From: Sodalis glossinidius str. 'morsitans'
GTDB taxonomy: Bacteria; Pseudomonadota; Gammaproteobacteria; Enterobacterales; Enterobacteriaceae
NCBI RefSeq assembly: GCF_000010085.1
Contig: NC_007712.1
Span: 4,107,147-4,171,146, forward strand
Direction of reading: 5' to 3'
DNA: 64,000 nt
Under the pieces are notes generated by a model that did not search any database, was not told the DNA's origin, and worked only from the letters and a program-made list of their open reading frames with translations. Positions 32,636 to 42,973 of the stretch are shown piece after piece. The position numbers and the translations under genes are program-made. Within the stretch, counting starts at the first letter, position 1. Every line of letters begins with the position of its first letter.

Positions 32636-34468
32636 ATGTGTGGAATAGTAGGCGCGGTTGCGCAGCGTGATATTGCCGAGATCCTGTTGGAAGGATTACG
32701 TCGTCTTGAGTATCGTGGGTATGATTCCGCCGGGCTGGCGGTGGTGGATAAAGACGGTCATCTGCAACGCCTGCGCCGCGTGGGGAAAGTGAGAGCCCTG
32801 ACCGAAGCGGCCCAGGCTCATCCTCTGTCCGGCGGTACCGGCATTGCCCATACCCGCTGGGCGACCCACGGCGAGCCGACGGAAAACAACGCGCATCCCC
32901 ACGTCTCCGGCCATATCGTGGTCGTCCATAACGGTATCATCGAAAACCATGAACCTCTGCGCGAGCAACTGCGCTCACGTGGTTACACTTTTGTTACGGA
33001 AACCGATACCGAAGTGATCGCGCATCTGGTGCATTGGGAGCAGCGCCAGCAGAACGGCGCGCTGGTCGAGGTAATGCAGCGGGTGGTCGGCGCGCTGCGC
33101 GGCGCCTACGGAACGGTTATCATGGATAGCCGCGATCCCAACATGCTGGTCGCGGCGCGTTCCGGCAGTCCGCTGGTCATCGGCCTCGGCGTCAGCGAGA
33201 ACTTCCTGGCCTCCGATCAATTGGCGCTGCTGCCCGTCACCCGCCGCTTCATGTACCTCGAAGAGGGAGATATTGCTGAAATCACCCGTCGTACCGTTCA
33301 GGTTTGGGATAAGGCGGGCCAGATTGTGGAACGCCCGGAAATCGAATCCCAGGTTAAATATGATGCCGGAGATAAAGGGCTGTTCCGCCATTACATGCAA
33401 AAGGAGATCTTTGAACAGCCGCAGGGGATCAAAAATACCCTGAAAGGCCGCTTCAGCCACGGTGAGGTGACGCTGTCGGAACTGGGTGAGGGCGCCAATG
33501 CGTTATTGAGCCAGGTGCAGCACGTGCAAATTATCGCCTGCGGCACGTCTTATCATTCCGCCATGGTGTCCCGTTACTGGTTCGAGGCGCTGGCCGGCGT
33601 ACCCTGCGATGTAGAAATCGCCTCCGAATTCCGCTATCGCAAACCCGCGGTGCGCCCGGGCAGCCTATTGATTACCCTGTCCCAATCCGGCGAAACCGCT
33701 GATACGCTGGCGGCGCTGCGGCTGACCAAAACGCTGGGCTATCTCGGTTCGCTGGCTATCTGTAATGTTTCCGGCTCCTCACTGGTGCGCGAATCGGATA
33801 TGGCGCTGATGACCCGGGCCGGCACCGAAATCGGCGTCGCTTCCACCAAAGCGTTTACCACGCAGTTGACGGTGTTGTTGATGCTGGTGGTCCGTATTGG
33901 TCGCCTGCGTGGTATGGAAAAACGGGTGGAGGAAGATATCGTTCATGCTCTGCAAGCGCTACCGAGCCGGATTGAGCAGATGCTGTCGCTGGATGAGCCT
34001 ATTGAAACCCTGGCCGAAGGTTTCTCCGATAAACACCACGCGCTATTCCTGGGTCGCGGCGATCTTTATCCTATCGCCATGGAAGGGGCGCTGAAGCTGA
34101 AAGAAATCTCCTATATCCACGCGGAAGCTTATGCCGCGGGAGAACTCAAGCACGGGCCGCTGGCGCTAATTGACGCCGATATGCCGGTCATTGTCATCGC
34201 ACCGAACAATGAACTGTTGGAAAAGCTGAAATCCAATATCGAGGAAGTTCGTGCCCGGGGCGGTTTACTGTATGTGTTCGCGGAACAGGATGCCGGTTTC
34301 ACCGCCAGCGAGAATATGAAGATTATTCCCCTGCCGCACGTGGAGCAGATTGTGGCGCCTATTTTCTACACTGTACCCATGCAACTGCTGGCCTATCATA
34401 TCGCCCTGATTAAGGGGACTGACGTTGATCAGCCGCGTAACCTGGCCAAATCGGTAACGGTAGAATAA
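32636..34468 (+). CDS. glmS: Glucosamine-6-phosphate synthase GlmS
   Basis: GlmS makes glucosamine-6-phosphate from fructose-6-phosphate and glutamine, the entry step of amino-sugar synthesis. The 610-residue protein has the nucleophile Cys2 in MCGIVGAVAQRDIAEILLEG, the glutaminase motif HTRWATHGEPTENNAHPH, and two SIS sugar-isomerase domains (IIACGTSYHSAM, LSQSGETADTL, LFLGRGDLYPIAMEGALKLK). It ends in QPRNLAKSVTVE, the canonical C-terminus. In E. coli the glmUS message is regulated by RNase E and the GlmZ RNA; I could not find the pairing site here by eye. It is intact. Confidence 0.97.
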   Translation: MCGIVGAVAQRDIAEILLEGLRRLEYRGYDSAGLAVVDKDGHLQRLRRVGKVRALTEAAQAHPLSGGTGIAHTRWATHGEPTENNAHPHVSGHIVVVHNGIIENHEPLREQLRSRGYTFVTETDTEVIAHLVHWEQRQQNGALVEVMQRVVGALRGAYGTVIMDSRDPNMLVAARSGSPLVIGLGVSENFLASDQLALLPVTRRFMYLEEGDIAEITRRTVQVWDKAGQIVERPEIESQVKYDAGDKGLFRHYMQKEIFEQPQGIKNTLKGRFSHGEVTLSELGEGANALLSQVQHVQIIACGTSYHSAMVSRYWFEALAGVPCDVEIASEFRYRKPAVRPGSLLITLSQSGETADTLAALRLTKTLGYLGSLAICNVSGSSLVRESDMALMTRAGTEIGVASTKAFTTQLTVLLMLVVRIGRLRGMEKRVEEDIVHALQALPSRIEQMLSLDEPIETLAEGFSDKHHALFLGRGDLYPIAMEGALKLKEISYIHAEAYAAGELKHGPLALIDADMPVIVIAPNNELLEKLKSNIEEVRARGGLLYVFAEQDAGFTASENMKIIPLPHVEQIVAPIFYTVPMQLLAYHIALIKGTDVDQPRNLAKSVTVE

Positions 34469-34660
34469 CCTTATCACGTGCGGCGTCGTCGTCGGTGACA
34501 GCGTGCCGGCGGCGCCCGCTGTCATCAAGGTCAAGGGGGCTCTCAGCGCCGCCCTGTGCTCCTCGCTTTGCCCCTTTAAGGCGAAAAAACCATAGCGACT
34601 ACTACGCCGGGATGCCGCTGCACGTCTGACTCGGGGTGTCTGCGGCGATGCGGACGGGCC

Positions 34661-35297
34661 AGCGGCGCAATAGATACCGGCGCGGTACAAAGTTTCGTCA
34701 GCGAAGATCTTATCGGCAGAATGAAAAAGCAGTATCACAATGTTACCTCTAGCTACCGGCAATCTCCCAGCGCCACCGCCAGCGGACTGGGCCACGATAA
34801 TGACTACTTGATAGACGGCCTGACCTTTAACGGGTATGCCGGTGGGTCGCATGAAAATCAGCGGCAATAAAAACGACATGTATAACTTGGGTATGGATTT
34901 CTTCGGCCGTTTCGACAATTATCTGTTTGTCCCGGACCAAATGTTGTTTTGCTATAACGCCCGCCAATTCACGCGTAATGATAAAGCGCCGTTGCGCAAT
35001 ATCGGTATACGCTTTCACCAGCAACGGGTGGAGATTTTCTATAATCAACCGCAGGACCTGGCCCGCTACGGTCTGCAAAATGGCGACCAGCTCCGTGAAG
35101 TCAATGGCCACGCGGTCATGCCGGAAGCGATTAGCGATATCCGCCCGTTACTGGCTGATACCCCGGCCGGGAAATTGACGCTTGTCATCGAGCGCAACGG
35201 TCAACGGCGCCATTGTCATCTAGCAGTCATATTTCGTACATCTTGCTGTCACCAAACTGACCTATTTTCCCTCCTGCACGGCAGTCATCTTTACTAA
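34661..35297 (+). pseudogene. Retropepsin-like aspartic protease with PDZ domain, broken
   Basis: I do not recognise a named gene. Frame 1 reads GAIDTGAVQSFVSEDLIGRM, with the D-T-G-A active-site motif of retropepsin-like aspartic proteases, then LGHDNDYLIDGLTFNG. A frameshift near 34835 leads to KISGNKNDMYNLGMDFFGRF and VPDQMLFCYNARQF, which suits the second half of the protease fold. From about residue 60 of that frame, PQDLARYGLQNGDQLREVNG followed by PAGKLTLVIERNGQ is a PDZ domain. The start is lost; nothing upstream to the glmS stop gives a clear N-terminus. It is probably a dead periplasmic or membrane-anchored protease, seen between glmS and pstS where E. coli has no such gene. Confidence 0.6.
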
Positions 35298-35342
35298 CAA
35301 CAAGTATCCGATGTCGACATTGTTTATCCCACAGGAGGGATT

Positions 35343-36382
35343 ATGAAACTGATTCGTACCACCCTAGCCGGTATGTTGCAGCCTCTTTCACGATGGCGGC
35401 GGTTCCCGCTTTTGCCGCCGCCAGCCTGACCGGTGCAGGTGCGACCTTTCCGGCGCCGGTTTACGCTAAATGGGCGGATTCTTATCAAAAATCCACCGGC
35501 GTAAAAGTCAACTATCAGGGCATCGGTTCCTCCGGCGGAGTAAAACAAATCGTCGCCAATACCGTTGATTTTGGCGCCTCTGACGCACCGCTTAGCGATG
35601 AACAGCTTAATAAAGATGGCCTGTTCCAATTCCCCGCTGTTATCGGCGGCGTCGTACTGGCCATTAACGTGCCGGGCGTAAAAAGCGGTGAGCTGACGCT
35701 GGACGGTAAAACGCTGGGTGATATCTATCTCGGTCAAATCAAAAAATGGAACGATCCGGCTATCATCAAACTTAACCCCGGGCTGAATCTGCCAGATCAG
35801 GCGATTGCGGTCGTACGCCGCGCCGATGGTTCAGGCACCTCGTTCGTCTTCACCAGCTATCTCTCCAAGGTCAATCCCGATTGGAAACAGAAAATCGGTG
35901 CTGGCTCAACGGTTAACTGGCCGGTCGGTTTGGGTGGCAAAGGCAATGACGGCGTGGCCGATTTTGTACAGCGTTTACCGGGCGCCATCGGCTATGTGGA
36001 ATATGCCTATGCCAAACAAAATCATTTCGCCTATACCAAACTTATCACCGCCGACGGCAAGCCGGTATCGCCTACCGAGCAAAACTTCAGCGCGGCGGCG
36101 AAAGGCGCCGATTGGGAAAGCTCTTTCGCCCGGGACCTGACCAACCAGCCGGGCAACGACGCATGGCCGATTACCTCCACCACTTTCATTTTGCTGCATA
36201 AACAACAAAATTGTCCTGAGCAAGGAAAAGAAGTCCTGAAATTCTTTGACTGGGCCTATAGCCACGGTGTGCAACAGGCGAGCGAACTGGACTATGCGGC
36301 ACTGCCCGATATGGTCACTACTCGTATCCGCGCGGCCTGGAAAACCGAACTTAAAGGCAGCGACGGTAAGAGCATTTGGTAA
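35343..36382 (+). pseudogene. pstS: Phosphate-binding protein PstS, frameshifted signal peptide
   Basis: PstS is the periplasmic phosphate-binding protein of the Pst importer. The start ATG 35343 (MKLIRTTLAGM) follows CAGGAGGG at 35332-35339. The signal peptide then shifts frame near 35370; the continuation in the other frame is VAASFTMAAVPAFAAASLTG. From there the mature protein is complete and family-like (GAGATFPAPVYAKWADSYQ, GIGSSGGVKQIVANTVDFGA, RRADGSGTSFVFTSYL) to the stop at 36382. Restarting at ATG 35393 would give only about nine residues before the mature start, too short for export. It is probably inactive by this single lesion. pstC follows after 46 bases. Confidence 0.85.
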
Positions 36383-36428
36383 TGGCGTTTTCTCTCCTGC
36401 GGGAGAATCACCTTGATGTGAGCAAGCT

Positions 36429-37382
36429 ATGGCGGAAATGAAATCGGTGACACGCGCGCCGGGAAAAAGGGGCGATCTGTTATTTGGCACGCTGGTGCGC
36501 GCGGCAGCGCTGGTCACATTGCTGCTGTTGGGCGGCATTATCGTCTCGCTTTTCGTCGTGTCCTTGCCGAGTATAAAAAAGTTTGGCTTCTCCTTCTTGT
36601 GGACCCGTGAATGGGATGCGCCAGCGGAACGTTTTGGCGCTCTGGTACCCATTTACGGCACGCTGATGACCTCGTTTATCGCCCTGCTGATTGTGGTACC
36701 GGTCAGTTTCGGTATCGCGCTGTTTCTCACTGAACTGGCGCCAAGTTGGTTAAAACGTCCGCTCGGAGTGGCTATCGAGCTCCTGGCGGCCATACTGAGT
36801 ATCGTCTATGGCATGTGGGGGCTGTTTGTCTTTGCCCCCCTGTTCGCCCGCTACTTCCAGCAGCCGCTGGGAGATGTGCTGTCGGCGGTGCCTTTTGTGG
36901 GCGTGCTGTTTTCCGGCCCGGCATTTGGTATCGGTATTTTGGCGGTGGGTATCGTACTCGCCATCATGATTATTCCCTATATCACCGCGGTCATGCGTGA
37001 CGTCTTTGAACAAACGCCGGTGCTGATGAAAGAATCAGCGTACGGTATCGGCTGCACCACCTGGGAAGTGATATGGCACATCGTTTTGCCGTTCACCAAA
37101 AAAGGTGTGATAGGCGGCGTGATGCTGGGGCGGGCGCTGGGGGAAACCATGGCGGTGACCTTTATTATCGGCAATACCTACCAGCTGGACAGCCTGTCGC
37201 TGTTTGTGCCGGGGAACAGTATCACGTCGGCGTTGGCCAATGAATTCGCCGAGGCGCAAGAAGGGCTTCACACCGCGGCGCTCATGGAGCTGGGCCTTAT
37301 TCTCTTCGTCATCACCTTTATTGTACTGGCCTGTTCGCGATTAATGATAAAGCGGCTGGCGAAACATGAAGGAGGCAGATAA
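36429..37382 (+). CDS. pstC: Phosphate ABC transporter permease PstC
   Basis: PstC is one of two inner-membrane permeases of the Pst phosphate importer. The 317-residue frame is intact, with about six membrane segments and the permease loop around GCTTWEVIWHIVLPFTKKGV and MLGRALGETMAVTFIIGN. It starts at ATG 36429 and its stop overlaps the pstA start by one base. All its partners (PstS, PstA, PstB) are broken, so the intact gene most likely has no function and has simply not yet decayed. Confidence 0.95.
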   Translation: MAEMKSVTRAPGKRGDLLFGTLVRAAALVTLLLLGGIIVSLFVVSLPSIKKFGFSFLWTREWDAPAERFGALVPIYGTLMTSFIALLIVVPVSFGIALFLTELAPSWLKRPLGVAIELLAAILSIVYGMWGLFVFAPLFARYFQQPLGDVLSAVPFVGVLFSGPAFGIGILAVGIVLAIMIIPYITAVMRDVFEQTPVLMKESAYGIGCTTWEVIWHIVLPFTKKGVIGGVMLGRALGETMAVTFIIGNTYQLDSLSLFVPGNSITSALANEFAEAQEGLHTAALMELGLILFVITFIVLACSRLMIKRLAKHEGGR

Positions 37383-38243
37383 TGGCGACGATGGAACCGT
37401 TGGTACGTAACGTGCCGCAACAAGAAGCGCTGCGCAAACGCCAAAGCTGGCGGCGGATGAAAAACCGTATCGCGCTGTGTTTATCGCTATTGACCATGGC
37501 CTTTGGCCTATTCTGGCTATTCTGGCTATGCTGGATCCTGATTGCGACCGTCGGCCGCTACGTTTTTAGAAATAACGCCGCCGTCGAATACCGCCGGCAG
37601 CGGGCTGGCGAATGAGCTGATGGGTAGCGGCCTGCTGATTTTGTGGGCCACGCTAATCGGTACCCCCCTCGGCGTGCTGGCTTGGGTGTATCTGGCGGAG
37701 TATGGCCGTCGATCCTGGCTGGCGGAGGTGATCCGCTTCATCAACGACATCCTGCTTTCTGCTCCCTCCATCGTAATTGGTCTGTTTGTTTACAGTCTGG
37801 TGGTGACACGGATGCAGCATTTCTCCGGCTGGGCCCCGGGGTGATGCAGGTACCAATCGTTATCCGACTACCGAAAATATGATGCGGCTGGTTCCCGATA
37901 CGCTGCACGAAGCGGCTTATGCGCTGGGTACCCCAAAATGGAAAATGATTTCGGCCATCACCCTGAAAGCCTCCCTATCCGGTATTTTGACTGGGGTGCT
38001 GCTGGTGGTGGCGCGAATTGCCGGCGAAACCGCGCCGCTGCTCTTCACGTCGTTGTCCAATCAATTCTGGAGCACCGACCTGATACAGCCTATCGCCAAC
38101 CTGCCGGTCACGATTTTCAAATTTGCTATGAGCCCGTTTGTGGAATGGCAGCAGTTGGTCTGGCCGGGGTATTGATTATCACCTTGTGCGTGCTGCTGCT
38201 AAATATTATCGCCCGGACAATATTTGCCAGGAAAAACCATTAA
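37382..38243 (+). pseudogene. pstA: Phosphate ABC transporter permease PstA, broken
   Basis: This is the second Pst permease, about 296 residues when intact. The start reads ATMEPLVRNVPQQEALRKRQ and RRMKNRIALCLSLLTMAFGL. A frameshift near 37560 leads to EITPPSNTAGSGLANELMGS and LAEYGRRSWLAEVIRFINDI. Further shifts near 37840, 37880 and 38170 divide the rest (VMQVPIVIR, MMRLVPDTLHEAAYALGTPK, then VLIITLCVLLLNIIAR). Total length is close to normal, so at least four small indels are present. It cannot make a permease. Confidence 0.92.
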
Positions 38244-38281
38244 GCGCCGGCGGCGTTGTGCGCCGCGGCCAGGAGAGAAGT

Positions 38282-39057
38282 ATGAACCCGATTCACCCCG
38301 CCGGTAAGAGTAAGCTACAGGTCAGGGATCTTAATTTTTATTATGGGAAATATCATGCGCTGAAAAATATCAGCCTCAATATCAAACGTAATCAGGTTAC
38401 AGCGTTTATCAGACCGTCCGGCTGCGGTAAATCCACGCTGTTGCGTACGTTTAATAAAATGTATCAGCTTTATCCCGATCAGCGTGCGCAGGGAGAAATC
38501 ATGCTCGACGGACAGGATATCCTGGCCGATACCGGCGATGTGTCTCTATTACGCGCCAGGGTGGGAATGATTTTCCAAAAACCTACCCCCTTTCCCATGT
38601 CGATTTATGACAATATCGCCTTTGGCGTACGCTTATTCGAGAAGCTGTCGCGTGCGGATATGGATGAACGGGTACAATGGTCATTGACCAAAGCCGCCCT
38701 GTGGAACGAAACGCGTGATAAGCTGCATCAAAGCGGCTACAGCCTTTCGGGAGGCCAACAGCAGCGTCTATGCATCGCGCGCGGCATCGCGTCCGCCCCG
38801 ACGTGCTACTGCTGGATGGAACCCTGCTCGGCGCTGGATCCGATCTCGACCGGGCGTATCGGAGAGCTTATTTCCTAGCTGAAAACTGACTATACGCTGG
38901 TGATCGTAACGCATAATATGCAGCAGGCGGCGCGCTGCTCTGATTATACGGCGTTTATGTACCTGGGAGAACTGTCGAATTCAGCGATACCGACAGTCTG
39001 TTCACCGCGCCGCAGCACAAACAGACCGAAGACTACATCACCGGCCGCTATGGTTAA
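38282..39057 (+). pseudogene. pstB: Phosphate ABC transporter ATPase PstB, broken
   Basis: PstB is the ATPase of the Pst importer, about 257 residues. ATG 38282 begins NPIHPAGKSKLQVRDLNFYY. Walker A is FIRPSGCGKST, with Arg in place of the first Gly of GPSGCGKST. The signature SLSGGQQQRLCIARGIAS is intact, but a local double frameshift changes RPDVLLLDEP to APTCYCWMEP and so removes the Walker B aspartate. A TAG at 38876 ends the frame after GRIGELIS; the same frame continues LKTDYTLVIVTHNMQQAARC, with another shift near 38975, to the original stop at 39057. Confidence 0.9.
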
Positions 39058-39071
39058 TCACGGGGCATGCT

Positions 39072-39810
39072 ATGGATAATCTGAATCTTAACAAACATAT
39101 TTCCGGCCAGTTCAACGCTGAACTGGAGCATATCCGCACCCAGGTGATGGCGATGGGGGGACTGGTTGAACAGCAATTGACCGACGCCATCAGCGCCATG
39201 CACAACTAGGATGGGAGCTGGCCCGACGCGTCATCGCGGGCGATGCCAAGGTAAACATGATGGAAGTGGCGATCGACGAAGCTTGCGTGCGCATATCATC
39301 GCGAAACGCCAGCCGACCGCCAGCGACCTGCGCCTGGTGATGGTTATTATTAAGACCATTTCCGAGCTGGAACGCATCGGCGACGTGGCCGATAAAATTT
39401 GCCGCACCGCGCTGGAAAAGTATTCCCAACAGCATTTACCTATGCTGGTCAGCCTGGAATCCCTCGGCCGCCATACTATGCAGATGTTGCACGATGTCCT
39501 TGATGCCTTCGCCCGTATGGATTTGAATGAAGCGGTGCGGATTTATCGTGAAGATCACAAAGTCGATAAAGAATACGAAGGGATTGTTCGTCAGTTGATG
39601 ACCTATATAATGGAAGATACCCGCACCATTCCCAGCGTTTTGACTGCGCTCTTTTGCGCGCGCTCTATCGAACGCATTGGCGATCGTTGCCAGAATATTT
39701 GCGAATTTATTTTCTATTTTGTCAAAGGTCAGGATTTCCGCCATCTCGGCGGTGACGCGCTGGAAAGTTTGTTGACCGACAAGCCGGAAGACCCGGCGGC
39801 GATGGAGTAA
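39072..39810 (+). pseudogene. phoU: Phosphate regulon protein PhoU, broken
   Basis: PhoU links the Pst importer to the PhoR sensor and dampens the phosphate regulon. ATG 39072 begins DNLNLNKHISGQFNAELEHI and runs to AMHN, where a TAG (39207) and a one-base frame change follow. A second shift lies near 39285. From there the frame is intact: IAKRQPTASDLRLVMVIIKT, ELERIGDVADKICRTALEKY, and RSIERIGDRCQNICEFIFYF to the stop at 39810. The total length is near the normal 726 bases. It is non-functional, together with pstS, pstA and pstB. Confidence 0.9.
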
Positions 39811-39966
39811 CGTCTCATCAGCCAGAGGCCGCTCGTCGCACCTGTCTGCGTGGCCAGCGGATTTCCCTGCGATGGCGCCTTCCCAACGTCGTCGGTGTTA
39901 TCCAACCCTTTTTTACCCGTCCGTTTTTTCTGAACCGTGGTTACAGTGACGGGGCCGGCGCGTGCG

Positions 39967-40520
39967 TCAGGATCCAGCCGCGTTCACGCCATCATGCCGG
40001 CTTGGGCACCCGCCAGGGAATCTTCGATCAAAATGCAGCGCTCGGACCGGCAATGACATCTCCGCGGCGGCATGATGGATGAGCGCAGGGTCTGGTTTCC
40101 AGCGGCCGAGAGTATAACCGCTAAAGAGCCGATCGTTGAAAAAGGGCAGCAATGACGTCAGCCCCAGCGAGTGTTCCATTTTGCTGACCGGCCCGTTAGA
40201 GACCCCGCCATCGGCACCATAATTTGCTCCAGCAGCGCGCGGATACCTTCGATAGGTTTCAGGCCGAGATCGAACAACCGCGCCACCTCCTGACGATATT
40301 GGCGTTCCAACACCTCAATCGGCTGCGTGAGGCCATATTGCTGCCGGAAGTCGTCAAAGATCTGATAGAGCTTGATGCCTTTAAAGTGCTTGATTGCCTC
40401 CTCAAGGCTGATATCAATGCCATAGAGGGCACACACCACGGTGTAGGCTTCGCAGCAGAGAGTCTCGCTGTCAACCAACGTGCCATCACAGTCAAATAAT
40501 ACGTAGGAAATATCGGTCAT
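39967..40520 (-). pseudogene. yieH: HAD phosphatase YieH, broken
   Basis: YieH is a HAD-family 6-phosphogluconate phosphatase of about 221 residues. The start ATG 40520 reads MTDISYVLFDCDGTLVDSET, with the catalytic aspartates in DCDGT. Homology runs to IEGIRALLEQIMVPMAG, then a frameshift near 40195 leads to SNGPVSKMEHSLGLTSLLPF and RLFSGYTLGRWKPDPALI. The C-terminal third is scrambled and truncated: the DDS motif with the metal-binding Asp has become HFDRRFPGG. In E. coli yieH is in the phoU-mnmE interval, and it is here too. Confidence 0.85.
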
Positions 40521-41200
40521 GAGTGCCGCCTCGTTGCGGAAGTGCCGCGGTATATTGTCTTTACTTTACACGATTTCAAGGCATGGTGATAAACAAAGGG
40601 GATCAGGGTGTTTGGCGCCGGCTAGCGTTAGGTGTGCAGGGACCGGTGAGGGAAAAGAACGCTGCGTCAGGCGCGGGCTGTTAAGTGGAAATGAAAAACA
40701 GCGGGAGAAATATATCGGGTATTTTTAACTATTACTTTATTTTCAAAGTATATAATATTACTGAATAAACGATTCCCGGATGCTCTAGACACAGTATGCA
40801 TCCAGGATGACACAGTACTGCAGTGACGAGACGATAATAGCAATTGCGGCAGAGAAGTAAATAAAATCTTTATCAAAACCGTATATTCCAGGCATTTTTT
40901 TCAGGTGATGATATTTATATTAATAATATTTTATGTTAATTTTATGATTGATAGTAGTTGATTTTTTATTACATTGAAGACTTTTAATGATAATGGGGAG
41001 TGCTTTTGCAACGCAGATAGTAGCGAGATCCTACGACCGGCTCTTTTCACACGCCTGATGAGGGGATGGCAGGCGAGGGCGGGTTCGGGCGGCAGCAGAC
41101 ACACCGACCCAACCGGCATCCTCCGACGGTCGCACCGAGGGGAGGGTCGGTCGCTGTCAGAAGACGCCGCGGAGGGTCAAGCTGCCCGTTGCCTTATTGT
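40521..41200. other. Intergenic region yieH-agaF, no gene seen
   Basis: About 680 bases. 40700-40980 is very AT-rich. The open frames here have no recognisable similarity and overlap each other. The part 41050-41200 is GC-rich and may be remnant DNA of the aga locus 3' side. I see no RNA gene or repeat. Confidence 0.45.
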
Positions 41201-41625
41201 TCAAATCCCCGATTCTGTGGACAATACGGGCGCAGATCGATGTTGCTGGTGCCAGAGGCTGGTAATGCAGCACTGTCCGCATTCCAGCGCCCGGTCGCGG
41301 AATGTCTCGGTATCCAAATGCTGGCGATCCAACATCATTTCCACCGCCATTTGCAGATTAGTGCCGGTAATGACCTCATAGCCCGGGCGGGCGAGGGCGA
41401 TATTGGCCGCTTCACGAAAGGGGCTTCCACCCAGCATATCACTCAGGAAGATGACGCCTTCCCCGTCGTCACAGCGGGAACAGGCGGCCGTCAGACGCTT
41501 GCCCAGGTGTGCCCCTCGGGAAAATCTACCGCCACGCACAGCGTTTGCCGGCCTGGGACTTGTTCCAGCACCTGCAATAAACCGCTGGCGAATGTGCCGT
41601 GTCAGGTAATGATTACACCCAACAT
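41201..41625 (-). pseudogene. agaF: PTS EIIA component, Aga type, broken
   Basis: This is the remnant of AgaF, the EIIA phosphocarrier of the N-acetylgalactosamine PTS, about 144 residues. ATG 41625 (MLGVIIT) is followed by a frame break, so the phospho-histidine motif HGxFA lies in another frame. From about 41480 the frame EGVIFLSDMLGGSPFREAAN and PGYEVITGTNLQMAVEMML is intact and family-like. It ends ECGQCC... STESGI at 41201. It closes the aga gene series. Confidence 0.8.
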
Positions 41626-41638
41626 AGTTCCTCCTTAC

Positions 41639-42416
41639 TTACAGCAGGCCGATGGCTTTACCGGCGACGCCGATGACTACCGTCAGTCCAATAAGCTTAA
41701 CCGGCGAAAAACCGCGTTTCATCAGCCAATACACTAGCAGCGTGAAGCACAGCGGCAGCAGATTCGGCATCAGTTTATCCAAGACGTTGGTTTGCAGCGC
41801 TACGCTTGCCTTACCGGCATGCATCACCAGCTGCGTCGACAATTGCACATAAGACGCCACCAGCGCACCGATAACCGCCATGCCGATAATGGAGGCGGCG
41901 TGGGAAATATTTCGGGTATGGGTCTTTAGCTTGGCAAGCGCGCTAGTGCCGGCGTGATAGCCATAATGCGCCAAACCGAAACGTAACCCGAAATGCACCA
42001 CGTTAAACATCAAAAGGAATACCAGCGGCCCGAACAGGCTGCCTGAGAGCGCCAGCGAGGCGCCGACACCTGCGCAGACCGGTAGTAGCGTTAGCCAGAA
42101 TAACGCATCGCTGATTCCGCCAAGCGGTCCCATTAGCACAACCTTAACGGCGCGAATCGTCGATAAATTTTCTTTAGCGCCCTCCATGGCCAGTACCAGC
42201 CCGCTGAGAAACGTCACGTCAAACGGATGCACATTGATAAACACCATGTGCATTTTCATGGCGTTGGACAAATCCTGTTCGTTACGGTGGATTTTACGCA
42301 ATCCCGGGATCAAGGTATAAAGCCAGCCTCCGGGCCTGCATACGCTCATAATTGAAAGACGCCTGTAGTAGCAGCGAGCGCCACGCCATCCGGTTAAGGT
42401 CGGCACGACTCAGCAT
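41639..42416 (-). pseudogene. agaE: PTS EIID component, Aga type, broken
   Basis: This is the remnant of AgaE, a mannose-family EIID membrane component, about 290 residues. ATG 42416 reads MLSRADLNRMAWRSLLLQAS, then FNYERMQ, where a frameshift near 42335 leads to GGWLYTLIPGLRKIHRNEQD. The rest of the frame is open (KVVLMGPLGGISDALFWLTL, SHAASIIGMAVIGALVASYV, VLDKLMPNLLPLCFTLLVYW) to the stop at 41639. The protein is about 30 residues short of AgaE. The single frameshift is the main lesion I see. Confidence 0.82.
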
Positions 42417-42419
42417 CGC

Positions 42420-42958
42420 GGCGGGTGGTGTCCACCGAGCCTGTGCAAGTCATAAAACGCCAAATCGTCACTCTGCCAGCATCGCGCTTTCCGGTTCCGC
42501 CACCCTCTATCGCCAGTACCGGGCTTCGCCGCCATCCGCCGCGTAAGCTGGGTTGCCTGGAGCGGTGTCAACTGCACTGGGTGGGGATCTCCGTTAGCGG
42601 TCGTTATGAGATCGCGTGGGAAGGCCCGTCAGGTCAATACCGCGCCAATCGCCGCGGCTGACCAGGCGGTCGCAATGATGCATCAGCGGCGAGAACAGGG
42701 TAAATTGGCGTCCGCGTGGATCAATATGGCGAAAGCGGTGCCGATAATCCCGCCTATCACCACATTCGGCGGTTGCGCACCGGCCAGCGGGACCATGCCC
42801 ATCCACACCAGCTCCAGCGTCCCACCCACCAAAAGACCGGTATGCACGTCGCCTAAAATAAGCCCCACCACCGGTCGGTGAAAGTGCGTCAGCCCGTTAA
42901 ACATATCCACGCCGGCCAGGCCCGCCAGCAGACCAATCAACAGCGCCTCGGTAAACAT
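42420..42958 (-). pseudogene. agaW: PTS EIIC component, Aga type, broken
   Basis: This is the remnant of the AgaW EIIC membrane component, about 259 residues. ATG 42958 begins MFTEALLIGLLAGLAGVDMF and continues NGLTHFHRPVVGLILGDVHT, GTLELVWMGMVPLAGAQPPN, to about residue 80. It then departs from the family and stops at 42683. Fragments of the C-terminus such as PVLAIEGGG can be seen near 42510 in another frame; the middle is deleted. Downstream the DNA joins agaE. Confidence 0.78.
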
Positions 42959-42973
42959 AGACTTCTCCTTCCG

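Noticed and set aside
40974..41737. Plus-strand open frames of 135 and 223 codons over agaF
   Set aside because: They run antisense to the readable agaF remnant and have no similarity of their own.
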